Positions 8,601-20,600 of a DNA stretch of 26,877 nt are shown piece after piece. The first letter of the stretch is position 1. The number at the start of each line of letters is the position of its first letter. A program made the translations under genes and the position numbers. This DNA is from Mnemiopsis leidyi (taxonomy: Eukaryota; Ctenophora; Tentaculata; Lobata; Bolinopsidae): positions 11,522 through 38,398 of the forward strand of contig JH153097.1 of the NCBI GenBank assembly GCA_000226015.1. Reading direction: 5' to 3'. The notes under the pieces were generated by a model that saw nothing but the letters and a program-made list of their open reading frames with translations, was not told the origin of the DNA and made no database searches.

Positions 8601-11600
8601 CTCCTTTTACCGCATTTTTAAAACTTTTATGTTCACTGTTGAGATGCAATGGTTTGAAAAATTGATAAAAGATAATTCAGACAATTAATCTTAAGTTAGG
8701 TACTATAATATTCGTACCGAAGAATACCGAACTCGCATTAAGTCTAACAGTGCCACACTCTATGAGGTCAAATTTTGCGCGAAAACAATCAACATAATTA
8801 ACTGAATAAATCAAAGCAGGTCAAATGCGCCCATGTGCAGAATTCAACGCACAGCAAGTCCTGGCACGAGTTTCGCGCCAATTCATCCGCACGATTTTAT
8901 TATTCTTTCGCCTTCGGTTTGTGTTGCGTGCAAGTAAGTTAATGGCCTTCCCGCCTCCGTCGTATAACCGAACTTATGACTGAACATCAACGCTTAATAT
9001 TTTCGACCTTGGGCTTGAGTAATAATCAGCTGTTACTAATTTAGTTAAAAAAACTGCTTGGTTATTATATAGGGTATATATAACTGCTCCGTCGATAAAT
9101 TTATCTTAGTCCTGGTTGTAAACAGGTCCTTCAAATTTAAATCCTTCCAGCTGACATTTTATTTATAGAATTGCTATTAGCTACGAAAAAGGTCTAACTT
9201 TTGAACTTAACGGCCGCGGCCGACATTATCACGGTAGCCGCTTATAGCTATAATTTTTCAAGTTGTATTTGCGACGGATATTGTTGAGATTAAACGGTCT
9301 GGCATCCTTTGAGCTGCAATTTTCGGGTATACCGCGACATGACAGATATGATTTCAGTAGATTTTATATCTTAAAAACGGTCACAATTACTTTAGGCACA
9401 GGTCAATCTTACATCCGCATAGTAATTGCTGTACAATTTAAGAGATGGAAATCTAGCGTCCGCCTGAGACCCAACCAAGCGGGCGCAATTCTTGTTTATA
9501 TTTAGCCACTTATAGTTTTTCAAGTCGGTTCAAATATATATACAGAACGCATACATCAGCAAAAATAGTTCTCGAAATTACCAATTTTTTCAGACGCATC
9601 CAAAAGAAAGGTTACGACGAGAGGATGCCGCCACTGATACAACAGGAGAAAGACATCTTGGCGACTCTGGCGTCGGAACAAGAGGAGATCAGGAGACTAG
9701 CCGCTGTACAGAGAGCAGCACAGGTACATCGGATTGAGAGGGCGGGGCCACCCATCCCCTCAATCTAGGGGTCAGAAGGTTGTCTGACTTTGCTCAATGA
9801 TAGATTGGAATTAATTTCGAACGAGAAATGATTTGCGATTATCTTTGATACAGTGTAATGTTTAATTTTAATTTTGATTTATTTTCTTTATCTTATTTCA
9901 TTTTAATTAACAATTTTACCATTCTGAATAAAGTTTGCTCAAGTCTTTCTCTCTATCTCAGGCTGAACGCAAGAAAATGCTGCTCCAACAACGTGAGATC
10001 TCTCATATTCAAGAACGAACAGCAGCGCTGAGACGGAAAATAAAGTACGCTGAAGAGAACCCAACTGATTTCGAGGAGGTAGTATCGGATACTGATGTGT
10101 CGGAGTACACCAGGATTTTCTCCGAGTACGGTAAGTGCGTATTTTACATAACTAGCCTTTATTTCTATTCGTAAAAGCTTGTAAAATTTATACCTTGAAA
10201 TATGAAAGTTATTAACGGCCAGAAAAGCAGAAATTATAGGAATTAAGACAAAAATTATAGAAATTATGGGCAAGGATCATTGCAATTTCTACTCTTAAAT
10301 CTTTGGTTATAATTCATAACGATGATAATTCTAAATTTGTGCGGGGTGTTGGACCGCTCACCTTTAATATAGTTGTAATTATAATTTTGTATTTCGTCAT
10401 CTTGCATTGGTATCACGTTAGTTGTAACTTGTTTTGGCAGCTGGCTTTTTCCATTTTCTCCTTAAAGACGCTTAGAATTTAATTTAACTGGAATATCAAG
10501 CGAAAAGTACTCTCTGGTTGATCCAATTAGATCAAGCAACTGAATAAGTCTGAAAGGAAATCATTCGAATCTTATCCCAAGTTCTAGTTTAATAATCTTA
10601 GTAATGGTTATCTGCTTTGCAAAATATAAATATAATGAAACAAACACGTTTAATTAACTTAAATAGATCGATCACGAAAGAAGTTTTGGAACATGATTGC
10701 TCAGCTTCGAGAGCTACCTGATATTGAACTTTTTCAGCTGCAGCCATGCTTATGATAAGTTTGATTGATTATTGAGTTAGCCAGGTTTCAAATCCAGTTT
10801 TCTTAAAGTGTAGAAAACGTGACTAGCATACCTGCTTCTCTACTTGAACCAAAGAAAGCTTCCGAATGATAATATACTAGGATCTGCTCGAATGTTCTAA
10901 GGTAAACTATTGTTCCAACCGTCTAGCCGTAGGCAAAAGTATGGAATATCTATTGTACTGTTTTCAAGTCATTCTTGTAATTTTTACATGGCTAAACAGC
11001 CAGAATTTTATTGGTCCGTAAATCGAAGCTCACTCTGACACTGCAAACATCACTGCATACAAGCAAGTTCTAGTCTTATTCTTTTTATACCGGATTTATC
11101 ATATTTAGCGGATTAAGCAGACTGTAAACAATCAACATACCACAGAGAAGAAATACAAAATGAGCAATGATGGGGAATACGATAATATTCAGAGTTCTAC
11201 CCAAATTTGTGTGTATCACTAACTTTACTCAGAAATAATAATTAAAATTAATATCGAACAAATTAATATTAAATTAAATGTTGCTAGCAGTAGCTCACCT
11301 TGTTCAGTCTATGAAAATATTTAAATAGTTTTGATAATCCAGCACCACCAATAAGCACCCCCTTAGAGTTTATAACAATTTTTATTTTATACGCACATTT
11401 ATAATTATATGGAATATCGGAATTTTCTTAGTCTACCAACCTGGATCATTGTGTCCCGCCATTGCCGGTATAAAATTTAAAATACCCAAAATAATATCAA
11501 AATTCCAGCAACTCCGACTATTATGATTCTTGATTCTTCCTATAACCAGTGCTGCGTGTGCCCAATATTTCGCCGCCTAAAAATTAGAGAGGTTTATATT

Positions 11601-14600
11601 TTTGGAGCTTTAAAGCTTTTATATGTAATTATGGGTATTGTACAATGTTTTCTTGTTCTAGACTATGTAGGCAAATGACTTATGCTGTTGTAAAAACAAA
11701 AGACAAAGCAAATTCTTTGTGGCAAGAAAAAAAGAAACAATTAAAATGACAGTAAAAGGAATGAGTTTGACCTGTCCGGAAATTCTTGCGCCGTTTAAGT
11801 TGCCAAGCTTAAGGCACATATCAGCCTCATTAGCTTTTATAATCACAACAAGACCGATAGGGAAGCAGCAAACACAGGAGATCCATGATAATATAAAATT
11901 GGTACTTGGGTTGACTGACCGCTGACCTTGAGTTGACATTCTTGTCACGATTACGACCAATAAAGCAGTTACAATGAAGGAGCTAGAATCACAAAAAGTT
12001 GAAGGAGACACTTCAAATTCTTAAACCTTAAAACGCAGCTTTCAAACTTACATAATGTTGAAGTCTTCAACCGCTTCCATGATGATCCTACTAAAACAGA
12101 TTTAAATGCGAGTTATAAATCCAAGTTGAAAACCCACGCTATCTATTTTCTGCTCTAGATTCTCGGAACTTTATCATTGGGATATTTTATGTTTTTTTGG
12201 TGCATTTGAAATGAAACTGTTATTTCACTCGTGAACATGCCGGATTGACTAATGGCTTGAACATCAAAACACAAAAATGTAAATACCTTCAAGTTTTTTT
12301 ACTGGGTATAAAATCTAAATTATTACAAACATATCAAAGTTATTGGTCCACTTTTCTTAGAATCTTTTGAAAGAATCACAGAAAAACATTTAATGACTTT
12401 AATGGGAGAGTGCAGACCGTCAAATTCGCAAACACAATCGTGGTACCTGTGCCTTGTGACTTTTCTCAACTCTCAATGCTCCAATAGAAATAATCAAATT
12501 GAGAATGGTGAGTGCTCTGTCTTAATTTATACACAAATCATGTCTCTAAATCTGGTAAAGGTAATTTGAAGAATAAAATTGTCATGCATTGTGCTTACTA
12601 TCATGTAAAGAGAATTGTGCAAATGTGCATTAATATATAGTATTAATATATAATATTTTAAATTTTGTTGTATTTATCATGTGCAATTATTTCCAGTCAA
12701 TGATATTTTTACTACTTAAAAACGTGCAAAATCAATAAATTGATATGAAAGTAATTAAATAAAATCCAAAGCTGCAACTGATTTGGTATCGCCTTTTCTA
12801 AGTGGGTTGGTGCTGTAGTGATATCTACCCCGACTTTCTATGCAGAAGATCGGGGCTTCGATTCCCAGATCCACCAATCCAATGAGGATGGTCTCCGTTA
12901 CAAGATCGAGAATCGTCCAGGAGCTCCTTCAGTTTAACAGTAAATTGTTTTCTATAAAATCGTCGATATCGCTGATAGGTACTATTTTTTGTCTAATTGG
13001 GCGCTGCCCGTAAGAACAAGAATTGTGGAAGACCCTCCAGTTTAGAGAACCTCCAGTTTAGAAGACCCTTTAGTGTTGAAGACACCTTTAAATCTTGACT
13101 CTGGTGATTTTCACTGGTGACAAATAGTTAGCTTCCTATAGATGGTAGTAAGAAGCCAAAAAAGAATATCAACCATCCTGTAACTCCAAGAATAATAATT
13201 CCTGCTATCACCAACGCCGCAATCGCCAAATATTTGGCAACCTGCGAATTATCATTAGTAAAATGATTTTGAAATTCTTATCATTACATTTGTGATTGGT
13301 GTCTATTTGTAAGATAACAATGCGTTCTGTTGATAAAGTCACCTTAAAGTGAGAATTGAACTGTCCAAGTATCATGATTTACCTGTGCAGATCTTCTTGC
13401 GCCATCGAAATCGCCATTCATCAGATACCTATCTGCCTCATGAGCCTTAATAACTGCAACCAAACCGATGGGAAAACAAAAAACACAGGAGATCCATGAT
13501 AATATCACATACGTACGGGGTGCTGGACCGCTAACCTTGAAAATAGGGGACGTTATAGTATGCTAATATGTATTTTAGAGTGCTAACTGATATTATAGTA
13601 TGCTACTATTTTAGAGTGCTCACTACTTAAACCTCCCACTTTGTTAATCAGTGCTCAGTGTGGAAAGATCTAACAAAACATTGTCACCAGAATGACAAAA
13701 TATGTCGGAAGACTAGATGTGAGATAGTCCATAGAAGTACTCACTATCAGTTGTTGGACCATCACTTGATTCTGCGGCCCAGGATATGGCTGAAGGGTTT
13801 TGATTGATCATGTTTTCTTATGATCGTACTTAACAATATAGTTTAATCAGGAGGGCTGGGGAGGGGGGTAAGATACTTATCGTGACCATAACACCCTGTA
13901 ATTTGCCCCATTGTCAATGGTATAAAACTTGACCATGGCCACTAACACCCACGAATTTTGTCGTGGTCAAAATGGACATAACTATATGGTCAAATTTAAT
14001 CTCGTCTAATTTGGCGTTCACCATTTTGACCAGGCCACGGTAGTATTTTAAATTTAGTCATCGTCAACATTTTTGACCATATGACCAGGACAGTGGACAC
14101 CCGGACTATTGCAAATAGTCAACTAGTCGTGGTCATCCTCTCCCCTTAGTCAGAGGATGTTTAAATACTTTTATATGAAAACGCACAAGTTAATCTAATC
14201 TTCAAAATAACTTTTAATAAACTGAATTTAAATTTAAGGTTAATACTAAATTTATATCAGAGCTCAAGTTACCTGATATACGACTGTCCCAGTTGCTGTC
14301 GCAGCCATGACTATCAGTATCTATTAAAAAGTGTATTATTATTTAAACCTACTTCTGAGTAAGGTGCTCAAGTTGAATTATTTCTTTAGACAAGTGGAAG
14401 TTACACCAGAAATTGCGATGGGGATCAGGATCCGAAATAATATGGAATATCGATAACGATTATGGTGACAAACTGCGTTACTGCAGGTCCAAGTTTAATG
14501 TGCCTTCACTTTGTTTTTTATATATATATATACATTACATATGCAAATATACACTGTGTATTGTGTATACACTGCAAATATACACTGTATAGTGTGTATA

Positions 14601-17600
14601 CAATACGCATCACACGTAAAGTATACACTCAGAAAAGTTCTGTGTTTAACAATGAACAAGTTGTCTAGTCGCGGTTACAAGAACTTGCACAAATATAGAC
14701 AAATATACAAATATAGACAAATAAATGCTCCAACAAGCTTATATAGTCTTTTTCCTTTACAGGGCGGAAAAAGGATGTCTCAAACAAATCATTAAACTTA
14801 TTGAATATTCAAAACGGCACTAAGATGGCAGCACAGTAAGTAATACACAACTCTCAGTAATGCCATGTATACCAAACACATAGCCAGGTGGCTCAAATGT
14901 GTCGGACTGGACACAGCACTATTCTGAATGTGCATAATTACTCTTACATCGAGAGCATGTGATATCACGTACTCAACATGTATGATAAAACGTGCATTGC
15001 TGCAATGTTGTGGCGCTGTTTAACAAAGAGTTAGTACAAAATAGGAAGTTCCCGCGGTCGCAATAAATACTTGCCAAACTCCCTGGAAACTCCATAATAT
15101 ATCTACATAATATATCTACACAACATAATTTATTATATATATATTATTAATATATAATATCTACATATATATTATATACATATATATAATATCTACATAT
15201 ATATTATATACATATATATTATATCTACATATATATTATATCTACATATATATTATATCTACATATATATTATATCTACATAATATATCTCCATAATATA
15301 TCTACACAACTGATCGGACAGCCGGTAATCCGATACTCGCAATTCTCTCCATTGTGTGTATACATCGCAGGTTTTGTAATGTAAATATTTAACGGTGTGT
15401 GCGAATTTTAAATGAGTGCGGTTACTCACTGACCGTACTCAGCGGGTAATCACTTACCTTGACCATAAAATTAATGTCACAAACTGGGACGATTCAGCTG
15501 CTATTGATGATACACTGTATAGTGTGTATACACTGAAAATGTACACTGTGTAGTGTGTATACACTGTTTATGTACACTGTACATTGTGTATACACTGTTA
15601 GTATTCACTGTGTAGTGTGAAGTGTGTGTACACTGTTTGTTATATACAGAATAAAGATGCGCACGCCGGGGATTATCTTTTAACATTACGTGCGTGTAGC
15701 GATCGTTATGTTTGAAAATAAACGAGCTCTATAGCGAGTGTATTATTCATAAATAACACACGACCGAGCGTAGCGAGAGAGTGTGTTACTTTTGATAAGC
15801 CCCAAGTGCAAGTCTTTATTCTTTATAAAACACCACGAATAGAATAACGTCCAATAAGGTAGATCTGTTCGCAAGGATATATGAATGGAAGGATATATGA
15901 ATGTTGTAATATGAAGTTACATAACGACTAAGTGTGAAGTAACATGATTTACGCCTCGAGCGTAGCGAGTGGCGTAAATCTCATTATTCATCGAAGCCGA
16001 AGGCTGAGTTGAATAATGATATGTTTTTAACGAGGGCGAAGCCCGAGTTGAAACATGTTGTTACTTTGTCACTTATGAGTTATGTAACGATATTATTTAC
16101 CAAGTTAAATTTGTCAGATAGTGCGGGCAGTTGCTATTGATAACAANNNNNNNNNNNNNTATTTGGGGTAATGAACATTGACAAGCAAAAGTAACATATT
16201 CTTGTTTGTTGTTTCAGCCGTTTTGACTGTTGAGTGTTTTGCTGGCCTCATTAAACGGCCTGGCCTCATTAAAAACAACAGCTTACGATTTCTTGTATTT
16301 AAACCAATGCTATCACAAATCACAATCAAAATTCAAATTGGTAGATAGACTGTAGACAGTAGGGTCTCCTGGACTTGGCAGCTATCCCAGTTCATACATT
16401 CATACAAGGAGACTCCCTGTGGTTGGGTTACAGGAGCAAATCGTTTGTATTTCGGATTAAGCAGGCTCGAATTTCACGTTTTACTCATCAAACTTTACCA
16501 ATCTATATTTAATGGCCCAAGGGCACCTTCATAAGATTATAAGGTTGCTCAAAGAGAACTATTCAGGGTCCACAAAGTAAAGTATATCTTGCCACTTCTT
16601 CCTATCAGAGGCCAACAATCGTAAACTTAATAGGTCACTAAAATCGTTTAACAAAATATCACGATTTTTCAAGTCAGACTTTAAAACATCAAACAGATTT
16701 ATGCGGTGCCTCCCTGTTCTGCCAGGTAAAATTGCTACTTGATTTACAACAAAAAACAGGGCGCCTCGAGCCGTTTTACCAAAATAAAAATCGTTACAAC
16801 GAAGATGAACCTACCAAACGCCTGTAAAACAATAGCGATATAATAATACTGTACTGACAACCGGGCGATGGCGTTATGCTAATGGTATGTTCGCACATGT
16901 CTTTTATGAGGATTCTTTGTTCCGAAAGTCGAAAGTTGGTGCAAGGTGTTGGCTAAGGGTGATTATTGTTGATGACTTTGTAGTCTTCGAGATTCAGACA
17001 GCTGGCACTGTCGCGGTAGCTGTGCAATCTGTGTCTCTATAATAATCCTCAAATTTCAATTTGTAAATTTACCGATTTACAGTACGGAATAAAGTAAAAT
17101 AGTTTAACTTTTACTACTCATATTGTGATACTACTCAATTCTACCTGCAATACTTAGCAAGACTAGCCTTTACTATGTGAATGATTCTATTATTTTCATA
17201 TCATGATTGCAAACTGCAAAGCCCGAGTTTCTTCATTTACCAATTTTGTGAAATTTTGAAATTCTCTTCGAAAAAAAGGTATACGAAAGTGCAGTTTACG
17301 ATAAAGAAATTAACGAATCAAAATTTCCAGCGCAGAAAATTGCATTTTTAGTGATTGGTGTTGGTCACTATAATTAGCAAGAAGAAAAACATATACCTTA
17401 AAATTCATTTGAAAAAATTTTGAATCTGTTTAGTGTTCGTAATAGAATAGTATCGAGACATCTCATACCAATTTTAGTTTCCTGAAGAATGGCCCGTCTT
17501 AACTCTGAACCCCTTCAAACCTCAGATACGGACGCTAGCAGTGTATACGAGGCTGACGGTATGAAGGTACAATCTCTGACGGACTTTAACTTGAAGATTC

Positions 17601-20600
17601 AAAAAGAGGGGGAAGAAGTCCGAAAACTTTTGGATTTGGCTTTGTCGGAGAAAAAGGAGACTGAAAAGGTAAGACCGTGACATTTTTTGTGGATTGTAGA
17701 ATATAAATTTATGGTTTCATTATCGATTTTAACCGGGTAATTTCTTCTTTGATCTAAATCCTGAACAAAAATATAAGTTACATTCTCACTCTCCTATTTC
17801 TCCAGATCGAACAAGAGTTCGGGATCTCCTCCCCGTCCCGTCTTCCTCGTGGTATCACCCCACTAAACGACACCAGCTCCACTCTTAAAGACGACCTAAA
17901 CAACACTCTCAAATACACAGAGGTCGATTCAAGTACTCCAGTTAAGGATCAGATTGGGGATGTACCAGATTCTCCCGCTCTATCCGTGATTGATCCTGAT
18001 CAGAGTTCACTAGAGGTCAGTCTTTTCGGTTTATGTAGAAATTGAGAGAGAACGGTCATTTTTGGGAGGGATCACAAATTGGTTTATCACCTGATAGCAT
18101 TGAAGGAATTTAATAGCTGCAGCCAACTTTTCATTGTTTATCGCTGTCACATGATACAAGAAACTGGTGATACTAACGCTACCTCAAAATATATTGTTGT
18201 TGATTGATATCAGTCCATTTTCGATTGATATCGGTCTTTTAAATTTTCGTCATTTTCAAGTGAAATCCTTTTTCAAATCTTCTTACTTTCAGGTCAAAGA
18301 GATGGAGGAGAGAATACTGAGTCTGAAGAATGAATTAAAGAGAAAGAAAGATGAGGCTAGGAAGCTTCTCAAGGATCAACAGCAAAAGAAAAAAGAGGCG
18401 CTAAGGCAGCAAGAACTGAAACTCCGAAAACAGATTCAGGTTAGTTGTACGTCTCTCAGAAAGTAGAAGTACCCAAAATACCTATTCTCCAACAATACCC
18501 TCAAAGGTTCAAAGTATGCCTCGCTTACTTCTTCAAGATAAATTATGAAGACTGATTTCTTTCTAATTACCCCAAGAAATATTGATTATTGTCACACTGC
18601 CTCTAAAATCCCTCATTTCGCCAGACCGTAACGGACGTAATTGAGAAACAAAAGAAGCAGATCTCCACCAAACTACGGCAGCATTCTCCTTCACGGTCAG
18701 ACAGAGGAGACTCCCCCACAAAACGCACCCTAATCAGAAGTCACAGTTCCAGATCTGACGTATCTATCTCCCCGGACAGTTCCAGAATCATCTCTATCAC
18801 ATCCTCCTTCTCTGACAAGACTGTGTCGGAGAGGCAAGACGATGAGTCCATCTCGGAGTCTGTTGAGAAGTCGACGAGATCTGTGAGTGAGTCTGTGGAG
18901 AAGAAAACCGCGGCTACCTCCCAATCAGTCTCGTCTGTGAGCAGGAAACGGGACGACACTTCAAACTCCATATCAGAGGATCTGAGCAAGTTTTCTGAGG
19001 CGTCCTACCACAAATTGATACCTAGCACAGTTGAGATCGACGCCGTAGTCCACTTATCTCTACCAGAATTAGCTGCTCATGACTCATCTGAACCCGCCAA
19101 ACCCGGTATGTCCAACAGTGAGTTAGCTGACGAAGATCACGCTGAGACAGATCGACCATCAATATTCTCCCTTCAAGAAATAGGAGACATTGCTGGGGAG
19201 GACAAGGCTCCGTACAGCGAGTCTCCTCAACCCTCCTTCCATCTGGATGTGAAGGAGGTTTTGGAGGATCTCTCTATCTCCTCCGGGAGTAGCATTAATG
19301 ATAACACCGATGTCAGTATCAGTTCCTACAAAAACTTAACTTCTCACAAGTTTACCAGACCTAAAGACGATGATATTTCTGAGGAGATATCCGAGGCTTT
19401 GCCCTCTGACAACTCCAGCGATAAGTCCCGATCTTTGTCCCAAACCGACTCAAACAAATCCGCCAAATCGAGCTCCAGCTCTTCTTACCACAAGACCATC
19501 TCAGAAAAGTTAGCAGAATTAAATCTAGACAGCGGGGTGTTATCTCCAACTTTAAACAAACTTACCTCCAAATCTTCTGTGAAACACAGCTACACCTTGT
19601 CCTTTGACGAGGCTGAGGATGGGGAGGAGGACGATATCAAGTCTCTCCTTTCAAATATCGACGAATCGCTGAACAAGTCGGCGGACATTCTTTCCGCAGC
19701 TAAATCTTCCTCGCCTGGTTTAGTGAACGTAGAGTTAGATGTAGCTGCGCTCACTCCCGTTTCTGGTGAGAACCCCAACTCTCTTGGGTTAACTTTGTTT
19801 TGGAGTTTGTACTTTTTTAATTTTTATTTTTCAGTCTTCGGCTGAGTAAGTAAAAACAAATGTAATAAGTTGCTGAGCCGATGTCAAACAAATTTTCTCA
19901 ATGAAATAAATTCCCGAATATCGCAGCTGCAGCGCCTGAACCTGCCTCCGCTTCCTCTAAGAAGTCCTTCACACTCGGCGGAGAGTTGATGAGAACTTGC
20001 TCCATCTCCACCGAGATCGAGACAAAGACGGAGAAATCATGTATGGAGAAATCGCGTGATCAGAGTGAAATATCACGTGGCTCAGAGAAATCACGTGGTC
20101 TGTTTTCCAACTTGACTGATCTCTCCTCTCCCACACCCGGTTAGCATTGATTAAAGAAAGCTACGTGAAATTCTGAATTTTTGATCGCATGAGTTTGAAT
20201 TAATCAAAATGTAAATGTTAGTAAGGAAGTTAATGAGAAAAACCATTCGAAAAGTTAGTAATTGTGAAACCCCTCTTTAGGTTCAAGTACAGACACCCGC
20301 TCCACAACAAAGAGACTTGACTCCCCGGCTGACAAAAGCCACACCTCCCAGTTTCCTCTTCAGCCGACTCCTCCTCCCCCTCTTCTCCCTTCTCCTCCCA
20401 GCAAGTCTCCCCTCCTCCCTTCTCCTCCCAAGTCCCAACAAAGTCCCGTCAACAAGATGTTGTCAGAAAGAAGTCAAAGTTTACGACAGACCTCTTTTAA
20501 ACCTCCCTCTGTCCCAATCACTAGCGAGGTTTGCTGAAATTCTTTGTTAATTGCTTAATTGGTTACATAAATAATCTATCTCGTTATGATACTTATCTAT

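Larger units (their letters stand above)
7358..9593. other. 2.2-kb repeat-rich intron
   Basis: No exon found. Contains the CACGTG cluster (7690-7905), a hairpin (8363-8383) followed by a GGTA-type simple tract, GC-rich patches near 8830-8960 and 9210-9220, and the dispersed 56-bp repeat at 9441-9497. Confidence 0.6.
10131..17525. other. 7.4-kb CEP350 intron that hosts the dispanin cluster
   Basis: The donor at 10131 (phase 1) joins the acceptor at 17521-17525 (ctcag, phase 1). The intron carries dispanin copies 2, 3 and 4 on the opposite strand, a SINE-like head, minisatellites, hairpin elements, a 13-base gap and a LINE fragment. 16860-17520 is AT-rich with nothing recognised. Confidence 0.7.

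Noticed and set aside
12803-12877. Functional tRNA gene
   Set aside because: The acceptor stem and B box are present but the T stem is mispaired and the anticodon arm is not canonical. It is called a SINE head.
14462-14795. Open frames over the minisatellite
   Set aside because: Low-complexity translation of TATACACTG units with no splice or domain support.
17489-17680. ATG-initiated frame MARLNSEP... as the start of a separate gene
   Set aside because: An in-frame TGA precedes it, but the exon 6 phase fits only the acceptor inside it at 17525, and the protein continues the CEP350 order. It is kept as exon 7.
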